A program made the position numbers and the translations under genes. Below, piece by piece: positions 45,201 to 56,638 of a DNA stretch of 64,000 bases. Below the pieces are notes generated by a model. It was not told the origin of the DNA. It worked only from the letters and a program-made list of their open reading frames with translations, and did no database searches. Position 1 is the first letter of the stretch, and the number at the start of each line of letters is the position of its first letter. Source of the DNA: Bolinopsis microptera (taxonomy: Eukaryota > Ctenophora > Tentaculata > Lobata > Bolinopsidae); assembly GCF_026151205.1 (NCBI RefSeq), contig NC_087079.1:8672635-8736634 (forward strand). Direction: 5' to 3'.

Positions 45201-48200
45201 TTTTTTTATTGAAAATCTTTTCAAAATAGTACATACATCAATGTAATTGCATGAAAATAACACGGTCAAAAAGTGATTTCTATGTACTATAATGACGGGA
45301 AACCAGAACGTAGTTCGTGCAAAAATTACACCTACAAAATATGGTCCCTGACAAAACATTTCATACAATCAACACATATAAATGTAAGATATATAGCAAT
45401 AGAGATGATTGTGCAATAATAAAATACAGCGTGCATAAAATATCATAATGTTAATAATTTGTTAACTTTTTAATGAAATAGATTATATCATACAATACTT
45501 TTAAAAACCCAACCCACAACCCAACCCACCCCTAACCCCTTAAATAGTTTGGATCGGTTATTTTAGATTAGAGAATTGGCATTGGGAGAAATGAGATGCA
45601 TCTAATCATTATCAGACAGGTAGAATTCAGCGTGACTATCGTTTGGATCTGTGGGTAGCATTTCCGACCATAGGTGATCCTTAAGTTTGGCCTTGAAGAT
45701 ATCAGGACAGCTATGGTCTCTTATTTCGAGAGGAAGTTTATTCCAGAGCAGATGTGTCCGATAAAAGAATGATTTCTTAAGGAGACTGCTATTACACTGT
45801 GTTTGAACAAGAGTCGTTACATAACTTAGGCTGTCATGGTGACATGATCTTAAGCGTGTGCTTCCTTTGTATAGTTGTAAGTAATTAGGAAGCTCTTGTG
45901 TGCATACACCATTGACTATTTTGTGAAACAAGGTCAGGTCATTCAATTCAAACCTCTTGCTGAGAGGAAGGATTTTCAATTGATGACATTTGTAAGTATA
46001 GTTTTCAAAGGACTGATAGCTTGTGAATTCCTCATCAAAAATCCACTTAATACACCTTTTTTGAAAATACATAACAGTAATAGTTTTATAGTTTTAGCCG
46101 TATAGTAAACAGTAGCTATCTTAAACTAATTATTTTTATAATCCAACATAATTGCCACTGCAATTCTACTGTAACGAGGTAAAGGCTACCATCATTTTCT
46201 GACCTATTCGTACCGTCAACCTTTTGAACTCGTTAGCCGTTAAAAAATCTTATATTTGAAAACTAGACGTCTGACCTCCACTTCCCTTAACACCTAGCTG
46301 AAGTATTAACTAGTTAATTGACCCTGCCTGCTTGACACCAAGTCGGCAGCGAACAGTTATCATAATAAAGTTATAACAATAAAAATACACTTCAGGAGGA
46401 TGTTTCCACACTTTTTCAGTCTCGCACATCTTGACAATTGGTGCTATTATTATCGAATATTAAACTGTAATTATAATTATGTCGCATGTAATTGCGATAC
46501 TGCTGACCAATCCTGTGGGGATATTCTTAGTTTTAGAAAAGTAATCTCGCCACGGCTTCCTCTTAATGAATTATCTGTGATTAAGTTCGAGCAATTTGTA
46601 ATGTGTGCAATCCTCCGATTCATTCTCTTGCAGCCGTAATTCTTCATATTTAAGATCACGGACTTTTGAGAGAAAGAATTCAACAAAATCCTGTTTCATT
46701 AATTCTTGTTTTTACATTAGATTCGATGATGTTTACTTTCATCTGCATGCGTACATAACTGTGTTGAATAATAATCGAGTCTTTTCGTTATTGATCGGAG
46801 TTTGAGATCATTTAGTCAACGGATATATATTCTTGAAGCACCTGGCAGTTGACAATGATGCTGTAAGATCGTTTATGATACCGGTATTAGGCACGCCCAC
46901 ACCGCGTACGTCGGTTACACATCACCTCGGTGATGCTAGAATACTCCACAGATACACAGTAATATCTACTAATACACTCACGGCAGATGTGCCTTAACAA
47001 ATGCACTTTTTTCTAAATGGGTATCACTAATAGCAACCGGTACTTAACTTTAGGATTTCTTTAGATGCCTGGCATAGTCATGATATTTTACGAAAGCTTC
47101 ATTAGCACTTAAAGTATAAAGGATACGCTCTCCAATTACGCATTTTGCTGCACAGATAATGAATCGACTCCTCGAGTTGATGGTTACTGGAATCCCATTA
47201 TCCCAGTTTAATTGGCCATGAAGGACAATGCCGCTCGCAAAGATTGATAGACGTCTGGAGCTGATTGGTGCCCACTGCTCCTGAGTCCAACATGGAAATG
47301 TAAGAGCACCACTGGTTATTTGTAACCTCTGGTTATTCGTCCTTATCACTTATGAGTTTATCTTTTTTTTTCAAGCACCATTTTTTACCGTTGGGTATAT
47401 GTCCTAGAGTACTCGTTTGCATAGATTTACTGGATTTACTGATAAATGATCCAGGAGAGCATCATACTGAATCAGGACTCAGGATAGTTTTCTTCCATTT
47501 ACCAACACGCTTTTGAATTCCTTAGGAAATATGTAGTTGCACTTGTACCTCAGTTCCCACAATATAAATATAGTCAATTCCTATTTAAGAAGAATTACCA
47601 TTGTTATTGTCTAATCGTTGAATTGTATCTACTTTAATAGTCTACAGTGCTCAACTAATCAAGTTTACCTTTAGACAACCCGCACTTCTATTCTATTATG
47701 TATTGTTCTACTATAACTACCACTATTACTACTATGTATCCTGGATGGCTGATATGTATCGAGTTTAAGGATAGCTAGTCATTTACCTTTTGTGGCGCAT
47801 GACTAGGCTTTCTTAAAGTGACTCGCTGATGACACATCAGCTGTCTTTCTCCCTTCGCTCGCTCTATTTCTCTCTCGTTCTCTGTTATGACTGCTTATCT
47901 TGGTGAAAGGTTAAGAAGCAGTGCAATTTTGAAATTTGTTGTCAGCAAGTTCTTAAGCATTTACTTGGCTAGCAGCAAAAATTACGACATCAAACGTGCT
48001 CCGCATTTCACTTTGAGATCCTGCTCTCGTATGGCTTTTCTTCACAGTACACTGTCTTCTTGTATCGTGCTATAATCGCTGTTAGTATGTTGGTAAATTT
48101 GTACTGTCTTTATCTAGGAGTTGTTACGCTAGTTGTATACTCATCAGTACACATTTTCAAATAATGAAGGTGGTAATGCCCGCCCATGGAAGTACCGCTC

Positions 48201-50202
48201 CACAGAAGGACGCCCGGCGTCTCTCCTCCCCCTCCTCCTCCATCATCTCTGCTAACCGCCCTCCCCGTCCCAAACATTGTAACGGTGGTGACCACAGGTG
48301 GCCCAAGAGGCTTCAGTTCTTGAAGTTTCCTGACCCACCTTCTGGAGGCCGTAAAAAGAACACTCTACTACAGTCGAGGTATGGTTCAAACACAAGGATT
48401 TGTTTTAACTGGGTTTGACTGGCATGTCTAGTCAAGTTCCTGAGGGTTGGAGGCTGGAGCACGTTTTAGAGCTTCTTACTTACTGTTTTACTATGAATAC
48501 TAATTTAAAATATACGTTTGGATTATACATAAATGCCTGCAGAGAACAAAGGTGAGTAGCAAATATTTTTAACACTGTTGTCACATTAACGGGATTTTCA
48601 TTTCTTTGCTTTCAATCCTTTCCTGCCTTTACTTCTTCTCAAATTTCGGTTCTTGATAGAACCACCGGATTGATCATTAGTGCAGTGTAATTAGCAAAGA
48701 TAACTTCACTAGTCACTACTCTTGGAATCGACACCTCATTAGAAAAGTGCAGTATCCTTCATGTCATTCATCATACAGCGCCTGGTACTGACATTTCCCG
48801 CCCTCAAATTTTCCGCAATTCATATCACTATCCATTGTATCTGTCTGAAATTTGATGTACTGCCTGATATCATGACACTTCCAACATTAGCTCTCACTAA
48901 ATCTACACGTGTTGTTTATAGTGTTAGACACTCACAGACGATCAAGTTCTGATGTCGTACCAGGAGCTCATACAAGACGAGTTCTTGTCCTCAACTGCTG
49001 TCAGGATTATCAGGACCTCTCACGACAATCCAGCAACGTAAGTAGTTAAAATAACGTACAATATTGAGCAAAATGTAAAATATTACATGTCCCGTAGACG
49101 GTATACTCTGGCCGTGCGACAACCACGCTGACTCTAGATTTGCAGTTATTTAGAGAAGACCACTTTTGAGCAAAAATAAAGTTACTTTTTTTGAAGTCCG
49201 TCGCCAAGATTCTCATATAAATGGACTATACCTTTATAAATTTTCTTTATTCTTTGTTTCGATTTTGTTGGCAGTTGAGTGAAAAAAAAAGTCTAAGCCC
49301 CCACTTGCTATCTTTCTTTATTATTTTTTGTTTACAATAATCTTTCTAGCTCTCGATTTTATTTATAGACTATTTGATATTATTTACTGAGCTGAGCCTG
49401 CTAAATAATGGTATGACTTGAAGTTGTATAAATAAAGCTCAAGTGATAATTTTACAGTTCGCGTCGTTTACGGTAAACATCATATTTAACATGACACGAA
49501 ATTGTTATTTCTAACTTGATTAGTATGTTCGGGAAGGAAACGCCATTGTCAATAGAAACGTTATTTCATATTCCACGAAATTTAGATGTGTGGGCATATT
49601 TTCACGGGTGCTAATGAGTAAACATTGATCCTAATTAAGTGCTGCAACAACAGATGCAAACTCAGATGTCAATAGTATCTCCGATACGTATAACGTACCA
49701 CAAATAACTTAAACAATTTGTAACAAAAATTTAGGCTGACCTGACGTCATCGGCACGTCGCGACGGTACCCAATGCCCTAAATGTAAAACTTCATCAAAA
49801 CTGCACTAATTCAAACCTGTAGTGTTTTTGTTTTTTGCCTGAACAACCCGCGTAATACACATACATTACCTCAAACACTATAATTGAACACCAATTATAG
49901 CAATAACTCCCCCGCTGTTATTATTATTTCACCATTTCTCTTCAACCTGAAGAAGGAAACTTCTAAATATACTCCCACTTTTTGTCGTTCTGTTTGTGTG
50001 CGTACTCCATGCCATGTCCACGGTGGTCTTTGCGGTTCTTAACAAGAACAGGAGCTCGACACCCCGACACCGGTCATCCCCAGTCAAGTATCTGGGCTCC
50101 TCCAGTGATAACTTGAAGTCACGGAACTCCAGTCCGGATATGAACACTGTTCAGTCGCTGAACATTCCTGCAGATCGTCCTTCTACTGTTACTTACTGGT
50201 AA
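39248..50202 (+). CDS. Unrecognised Ser/Arg-rich multi-exon protein (partial model)
   Basis: Candidate plus-strand exons whose phases fit in series: 39248-39379 (weak), 41744-41867, 48148-48378, 48938-49037, 50047-50202 (stop TAA). The second has a cttcag acceptor and GC|GTAAGT donor and reads EVKRIQNLAAKKRNEAVEL. The third includes PKRLQFLKFPDPPSGG. The fourth reads RRSSSDVVPGAHTRRVLVL. The last ends RPSTVTYW. Exons three to five are rich in RSSS/SSP sites, typical of a phosphorylated disordered tail. In the last exon the frame stays open upstream to 49952 and encodes a hydrophobic stretch, FVVLFVCVLHAM, that could be a membrane segment if a different acceptor is used. Missing exons between 41.9 and 48.1 kb are possible. 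No family recognised. The last three exons are the best supported. Confidence 0.45.
39395..39532. mobile_element. Palindromic MITE with GGTTCTTTTGCGATAG ends
   Basis: A 138-bp near-palindrome. The terminal ~30 bp (GGTTCTTTTGCGATAGTGTA then aacgcgataa) are perfectly inverted at the right end. The centre repeats TAGCGC and ATGGCGC. Target duplication not clear. Confidence 0.85.
40396..41743. other. Stretch with short tandem repeats and no supported gene
   Basis: Holds degenerate AGTGCCACGAC repeats (about 40580-40675) and GTGTGCCCCAG repeats (about 40888-41028). A small inverted repeat, aaaaaaatttaacacatgtg with its inverse, lies near 41378-41408. Frames here mirror the repeats. Confidence 0.55.
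40888..41028. repeat. Degenerate ~11-bp tandem repeat GTGTGCCCCAG
   Basis: About a dozen imperfect units. Plus-strand frames through it read CPRCAP-type repeats and are considered repeat artefacts. Confidence 0.75.
41868..43245. other. Probable intronic or intergenic stretch
   Basis: AT-rich, with no supported exon. Near 42770-42830 it carries an inverted match to the right end of the element at 30068-30742 (tgcttatggtacggcacaag). Confidence 0.45.
43246..44135. mobile_element. Pogo/Tigger-type DNA transposon, internally deleted
   Basis: An 890-bp element flanked by TA, with terminal inverted repeats beginning CCTTATCGGAC and subterminal ACGGACATT repeats. The interior encodes, on the minus strand, the decayed end of a DDE transposase (see 43500-43960). 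The MITE at 25898-26093 shares its ends. Confidence 0.9.
43500..43960 (-). pseudogene. DDE (pogo-type) transposase remnant
   Basis: The minus-strand reading gives TLLVYDVFKGHLAEKV, then VPANMTNLFQPLDITVN. These match the typical pogo-family block in which a valine-rich strand with an Asp is followed by NMTxxFQPLD. Further on, LLLSKIKPLRAEWLVK matches the common C-terminal KPLHAKWL segment. In-frame stops near 43710 and the missing N-terminal half show it is dead. Possibly mobilised in trans in the past. Confidence 0.85.
44136..45601. other. AT-rich stretch without a supported gene
   Basis: No exon or clear repeat recognised. The lower end probably includes the 3' tail of the non-LTR element that reads leftwards from 46072; a CCCAACCC-type repeat lies at 45508-45537. 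Confidence 0.4.
45602..46072 (-). pseudogene. 5'-truncated non-LTR retrotransposon, C-terminal end of reverse transcriptase ORF
   Basis: A 156-codon minus-strand frame to a stop at 45602. It contains ILPLSKRFELNDLTLFHKIV, then LPNYLQLYKGSTRLRS, then FFYRTHLLWNKLPLEIR and a FKAKLKDHLW end. This succession is characteristic of the segment following the reverse-transcriptase domain in jockey/CR1/RTE-like elements of animals. Only the last part is present, as usual for 5'-truncated insertions. No endonuclease or catalytic RT motif remains. Confidence 0.85.
46073..48147. other. Stretch without a supported gene
   Basis: Several 60-100-codon frames occur on either strand (for example 47050-47349 minus) with no recognisable motif or splice context. 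Probably intron of the 39-50 kb gene model. Confidence 0.4.
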
Positions 50203-50515
50203 TTTAATTGTCAGTGTCACGTTTTAGTCTTGTTTTATTGATGATTTATAGTCAGTGAGAATTTTTCATGTTATTATTAATTAGACATGTGATATTGTGA
50301 GTTAGTGAGTATTAATCACAAGTCTGTACTTAATAACATGGAAAATTCTCTATTAGTGTTTCTCGTTTACATGATATGTTGTAGCTAGTACAATGTTTTA
50401 TACCACTTCTGTATTGGTGAAAATACAAATTTATCGAATTCAGTGGCGGTTTCATGCTTTCTTTTATCAGAGTTATCTACTTTGATCAGAGTTATCTACT
50501 TTTATCAGGCACACC

Positions 50516-50814
50516 CAGTGGCGTAACGTTGCCTGTTGGCGCCCCCCGCCGAAAAAGCGCCCCCCTGTTGGTGCCCCCTCCCCTTTTGGTGCCCCTCTAA
50601 AATTGAACACATTAGGTGATTTTAGAGGATACGCCGGTAAAATCTCTAAAAAAGTGTGTATCTAGAGCAAAACGCGCAGTTTTGCTAGTACTTTAGTTAA
50701 GTTTTCGAAATTGTCCCACATTCAAACGACGATTTGGCGCCCCCCTAAGACGGCGCCCCCCCCCCCCCCCCCCCCCCCCGCACAGCGGGGTCAGCGGGGG
50801 CCTTCGTTATACTG
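50516..50814. mobile_element. Short hAT-type MITE with long C/G runs
   Basis: A 299-bp unit with ends CAGTGGCGTAACG and CGTTATACTG. It is flanked by near-identical 8-bp repeats, GGCACACC and GACACACC (7 of 8). It contains a C-run of over 20 bases near 50756-50779 and GGTGCCCC repeats. Confidence 0.8.
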
Positions 50815-53040
50815 GACACACCGCCTGATAAAAGTAGGTTTGAATTTTCAAATAAATGTAACTATTGACACAGTTTCAACCTATAATAAATAGGTCTCAA
50901 GATGATGGTAGTAATATAACAGGAAAACATCCAGTGATCCACGTTACATGATCTGTTTACATGTCAGCTTATGATTCTAGCCAACTAAAATGTTAATTTA
51001 AACTGAAATTATGCATTTAAGGTCCTATTTATTATAGGTTGAAACCGTGTCAATAATTAAATTTTGCGTACAGTAAATTATCGGTCACCCTAAGAATTAT
51101 TTGTACTGATTTCTCGCGTTTTTTTTACTATTGAACTATTATCACTGTCACCATTCTTGATCTTGCATAAAACCACAATATTTTTTATTTGAAAATTCAA
51201 TTAATTATTATATGAGAATCAAGCGTTACATTTTAGCCATAAAAATTACAATGAAATTGTTCTTATATAAAGCTAATGGAAAAAATGGTATCGCAATATA
51301 AGTTGCATACTGTGTGCCCGGATGACAATTATCTAAACTAGAAAAAATAAACTTGATTATATAATAATTAATTCAGCAGAACCAACACATAGCACTAGCA
51401 GAAGCCACATTAACGTTGGGGCCGTCTAAAAATAATATCTTGTATAATAATATATTATATGATAATACATGTACATGTATTATGTTATAATAAAATAATT
51501 TGTGATTTATAGGTAAATTTGGCCCAGGCCCCAGAGATGTATAAAAGAAACAATACTAATATTCAGTTAACAAACTTTTTCCTGGAAAAATTCATGAAAG
51601 ACAAAACTAATTTACCAATTATAAAAAATTACCTTGGAATGTTCAGATAATACAAAACAAATTTGCAATCAACAAACTTTTGCTTGGAAACATTTGTTAG
51701 ATAGAGATACGAAACTAATTAGCCAATGGCACACTTTTCCTACAACACATTTTTCCTACAAGTTAAAACCGCACGGTTTAAAGGCGGAACATGGGGCAAA
51801 CTTTTATGTGGTTTTCACACGTCAAAACGCCATGAAACTATCACATAAAATATGCTGCAGTAGATAAAGGAAATTACTAACTTTAATTTCGTAAAACGCT
51901 GATTTATGGCTCTCTGCACATTTCGGGCTTGATTATCTTAAGTCACCTTGTGTATGTCGTGCTTGGTAGCGACTCGGCCAGTCGCTACCATAGCTGTTGC
52001 GTCAAAGCTATAATTTCTCCCTCTAGAACTTTCTATTGAGTTTCATCTTATATTCCCAATTCAGCAATTCCAAAAGTCCATTCGTATGTCCATAACATAC
52101 TGCTTGCAGTTCATTTGCTGTACTTATTATATGAACACTTGCGTGTTGACGTTAGTAATAACTTAGGGATTACAAGATATAAAAAATATTAATAACTATT
52201 CAACTCCAACTTTAGTCGTAAATGTATTTATTTGCGTTACTTGTAAATATGTAAATAAGAAATGTGATTATATAGGATTTTGGTATTTAGTGAATGAGAA
52301 TCTTGAAGGCAGTGACATTACAGTTATGTGCCAATACCGCTGCAGTTACTCTACAGCTATAACTCAAATGTCTCGAAGTTGTTAGCGGTGCAATTTAGCG
52401 CATTTAATCATTTAGCTCTATTATCCTCATTATTTGTCTATCAACATATGGTGAGGATTCACATAGCTTGGGCATTTGCTTGTTAGTGAAATATTCTTGA
52501 AGTTCTATCATTTTTTGCTTGATATTTAACCCCAGTTTTTCTTACATTTTCCCGTTATGTCATTGCAATGTTTTGATTTGATGGCTCGTTGACCTTACTC
52601 GGGGGTAACATTTACAGAAACCGTCTCGGAAGTAGTAAATGTCGAGTTAGCTAACTGTCCGACAATTTGAAATTCCGGCCAACAACAGATATGAACGCTA
52701 TTTTTTTGAAGCACACTCCTCTGGAACGACAACCTTCAAGATCTACACTCTACATCGACAATTCTCTACACCCGACACATTTACGGTAATTTTACGGATA
52801 TTAATGGGCAAAGCCATCGTTCTGACACCGTTCACATTCTTATCTATCTGTGTATCGTAGAACAACCTTATTTATGGTCTTTGAGAGGACGATTGAAATT
52901 CCATCAAATTCCTATTGTAGTGAAATAAGGCCAAAGTTCATCACGAGTTCTTAATGTTCGAACTTCGCAACGCAGGGTCACAACGCAGTGTGATGGTTAC
53001 AAGGACCTCTGATCTGATGTCGACTGAATATATATTATAT

Positions 53041-53199
53041 AACCTAGAACCTATAACCTAGAACATAGAACATAGAACATAGAACATAGAACATAGAACA
53101 TAGCACTCAGCACATAGCACATAGCACATAGAACATAGAACATGGAACATAGAACATATAACATAGCACAAAGAACATAGAACATAGAACATAGAACAT
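53041..53199. repeat. Heptamer microsatellite (CATAGAA)n
   Basis: About 20 units with variants such as catagca and catggaa. Confidence 0.9.
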
Positions 53200-54728
53200 G
53201 GTGCTCCAATTCAATATAAAGCCATTAAATTTGCTATCGGGTTATCAGCTGTGTGGGTCTATAAAATGTTCGATCAGTTTATAGATTCGAGCTCGACGTC
53301 TGTTGGACGTTGGGAGTTGAAAGTCCTGGGGCAAACAATAATTGGTGTGCGTGGTTTTGCCTCTAAGGCATAGTGCAGTGAAAATTTGGAACACCCTGGC
53401 GAGTGGCGACAGACGCTCTATTATAGGATATGAAGCAACTGGATCTTAAATGGTGTGAGTTCTAAATCACTAATTTTCACCGTTTTTCGAGATCAATATC
53501 GATTAGTCGATTACCGGAAAAATATTGTAACTCTGAAAGTCTGAAGTTTAATTACTGTAACTGCTTTCCCACCAGATATTCCAACGTTTTCTTATGTTAA
53601 AGGCCCAAGTACGTCTGCCACTCCTTGCCTCCTAGACATATGATTACCAAACTTTGAAATCTGCATATTTTAAGTAACTTCAAAAATAACCATAATTTTA
53701 CTTTTCGAGCCGTGCTAGATTGTCGATCTCGTGCTCCCCAAACAATTCCATCGCGTTGATTTTTACCCTCTTTGTAATTATTACACACAGCTGTATCCAT
53801 GTGAGTTATTTTTATTAGACTATTACATGTGTGTGAGACTATTACATGTGTATGTATGTATCATTAAAATCAGGAACATTTCAGCGAAACATTTTCTCAA
53901 CTTAGTTCTCCAAGTCAAGATCTAACTATTTTTGTTGTCTACCAACTAAGATGTTCTTACAGAATACAGAGTGCAGTGTTAAGAACGATTTCTTTACTTA
54001 CTAGAAACCTCACATTGGTAGGTGACGGTCAACTTCTTTAAATTGAAAACTCGCATTCTTGTCATTGTGCGTCAGGACTCGGATGTGCTTTTGAATAACC
54101 TGAACTTACAAGCTTTTAACATTGTATTAACAAACACACTTATGCAGCATGAATACTTATACGAACGGACTAAGAACGGTATTGACGGTTCTTCATGAAC
54201 TTTTAACAATTAACATGTCTCATACTCAAGGACGTGCTGAGAGAGATTCTGAACTGAGGAATATAATTCATTACACTTACGTTTTGATTTATGGTCATAA
54301 AGAAACTTAACAACAAACCCTTCGATATCTGAAGGCATTCTTAAATCTTTCTCAAGTACGTGTTTCTGGGTAAAAGATGGTGCAAATAATAAATGCCAAT
54401 GAGTTGAGGAATGGAGGTGAAGAAGCCCCTGTAAAGTATAAATGAATTAGTTTGTGGACGAGGGAAATATAAATGATAAAAGCAGCCAACTTTTGACGGA
54501 TGTGAGACTCTCAGACCCACATTCCAGTTTCCACATACAAAATGAGGGGCACATTCAAACAATGAAATGTTGTAGCATGCACAGTAGTGGCTCTCGCCCT
54601 ATGAACTGCCTAATAGTAATTTGATTGAGTCCCCATTGAAATTTGTTTCTGGTAATGAGGGGTGTTGTAAAGACCAACGTGGCAATGCCTCATATTTCAT
54701 GTTCTGCCATCATTTCATGAGTTTCGGG

Positions 54729-55016
54729 CTAGTCTTGGTCTCTCCGAATAATTTGTACGTCACTTAAGACTTCAGCTGCCAACTCTTTTCCCAGTATTCT
54801 GTCCATCTTATCTCCGGATGATAATTTATGATTTAATTGGTAAATTAATGCGATCAAATGTTTCAAAGATTTGATCTCATTATCTTGAACTTGCAATCTA
54901 TTTTTATTTGACCTCCTCGTACGCCATAGGAGGATCCTCAAAAAGCGAGCGAAAAAAAGGAAAGAAATTGTCGAGGCCGACTGTCTTCCTTTCATTTTTC
55001 TCATGACGTACCACAA
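54729..55016 (-). CDS. Small basic ORF with N-terminal hydrophobic segment (95 aa)
   Basis: Minus-strand frame from ATG at 55014-55016 to a TAG at 54729. It starts MWYVMRKMKGRQSAS and continues with hydrophobic STISFLFFARFLRILLW, a basic patch, and then a Leu/Ile-rich probably helical part (LKHLIALIYQLNHKLSSG). It ends VQIIRRDQD. The layout suggests a membrane-anchored or amphipathic small protein or a last exon. No family recognised. A chance frame cannot be excluded. Confidence 0.35.
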   Translation of the reverse strand: MWYVMRKMKGRQSASTISFLFFARFLRILLWRTRRSNKNRLQVQDNEIKSLKHLIALIYQLNHKLSSGDKMDRILGKELAAEVLSDVQIIRRDQD

Positions 55017-55577
55017 AATGTGAGTTAATTGGTTTAATTAGCAAATCCTGATCTTCCATATTAAGTCAATTATATAGGATACTCAACTAAGATACTCCAC
55101 TAATCGCAATTTTCATGGTATAGACAATTACCGTTGCTGAAATTATACTGTTCGAAACATTTTTTCTTCATTGTCATGGTATTGTCACGGTCACAAGTTA
55201 TTTGCAGTATATATTCCTACGTTGACATCGTTATCCTATTAGTATTAAAAAACAAAATTTGAATTAAATTTAATTCAATTAGTGAGGTAACAATTAGATG
55301 AAGGACAGATTGGATTGGGAGCTTCGTCTACATTTCTTGGTTGGCTTCTTAATTTGTTCAGTACAAGAACAACTCATGAGTTCGTTTCACGTGTTTACCA
55401 GTTGTCCCTAGGTTGCTAATTGGTTTATGATATTCATTTTGCGTCTACAAAATATATCCTGTCTAAAAAGTTATTCCGCCTTGCACCGTCTGTCGGTTTC
55501 GTAATGTAGTTTTCTGTTCGACTTGTTTTTGTTCTTTTGTTCTGGAATAAAGTTTAAAACAGCATTGCAACATCACA

Positions 55578-56638
55578 ATGCAGTCTATCCTCAATTTCAT
55601 TTCGGCAGTGAACCACCAAAGGAACAGGACCCCAGCTCCCAGAGTTCCTGCTCCCAGAGCTAGAACCAGACGACCAACTGTTATAAAAAAGGCAGAGGGA
55701 TCTGCAAGATCCACCCCTCCCAGTCCCACACACAAACATTCTAGCTCTACTTCTAAACAACACAACACTGAGAAGCTATTACACTCTTTTGTCGATCAGG
55801 TGGAGACTGTGGATAATATTTTGCCATCAAATGAAGATAGAGAATGCATCTTAGCTAATGAATCTCTTGCTGGATGCCACCAATCTAAAAAAGGTGCTGT
55901 CAGCCTTAGGAGCTCAACCCGTAACCCTTTTATCTTCAAAAGAGATCGGAAGAAAATCTGCTCAAGCCTACTGAAGAATCTCCTAGAAGGAGGAGTTTGA
56001 AAGAACCCCAAGGTTCTCGCTGTTACCCTTCGACAAACCAATCAAACCAGGATTCTGAAGCCTGCAGACAGTTCTCTATTAACAATTCAGGTGAAAACTC
56101 TGCGAGTAGTTCTTGTCTGTCATCGAGTACCAACTTAAAACAGACTGAGTCAACAATTCTGTCTCCTTTGTGCAGTAAACCAGGCGGCAACCCTCCTTAC
56201 TCTGCAAGCAATCCTGACACCACTGTAACAGCGCTTCCGGAAAAGGGAACAACGAGGTTTAGTTTTTCTCCCGATCCGGACAATCAAATTGTTGGTGAAT
56301 CGGGAAAACTGAACGTTGTTGAGAGTGATCTAGAACTGGTTAAACATCATTGCAGCCGCGAGACTGAAACACTTTTATCGGAACTAACTGACCCTGACCA
56401 TTCAAAAAGCACTGGTGGTCAATCGGAAGATCCTCGTTATGTGAACGACACATTGATACATACCATAATTACTGACGAAGTTGTATCCGACTGTAAAGAT
56501 GAAGCAGGCTCTGGTCTAAATAGCTTTCCTTCCCACGCGCTGATCTCCACCACTCATGAACAAAAGAGGTACCTGACATCCAGCTCTCACAATTCACGTC
56601 ACGTGATCGCATCACTGTCACCTGACCTGTATTTTTAA
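55578..56638 (+). CDS. Ser/Pro/Thr-rich basic protein interrupted by one frameshift
   Basis: The first frame (55578-56000) starts MQSILNFISAVNHQRNRT and is rich in Arg, Pro and Ser (STPPSPTHKHSSS). The second, shifted by one base (open from about 55925 to 56638), reads KPTEESPRRRSLKEPQGS and continues Ser/Thr/Asn-rich to SPDLYF and TAA. The frames overlap at 55925-56000, so a single shift near the A-run at 55953-55957 would make one protein of about 350 aa. The first ATG follows a pyrimidine-rich leader. Candidates: recent pseudogene, sequence error, or real frameshift. PRRRSL and SP sites suggest a phosphorylated, probably nuclear protein. The N-terminal QSILNFI only loosely resembles a PCNA-binding motif. 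A polyadenylation-like AATAAA lies near 56668. Confidence 0.55.

Larger units (their letters stand above)
50203..54728. other. Long gene-poor stretch
   Basis: Contains a hAT-like element (50516-50814), a heptamer microsatellite (53041-53199) and AT-rich sequence. No exon with convincing splice sites and composition was found. Confidence 0.5.

Noticed and set aside
47050-47349. 99-codon minus-strand frame
   Set aside because: Composition is plausible but there is no motif, no splice context and no related copy. Left as unsupported.
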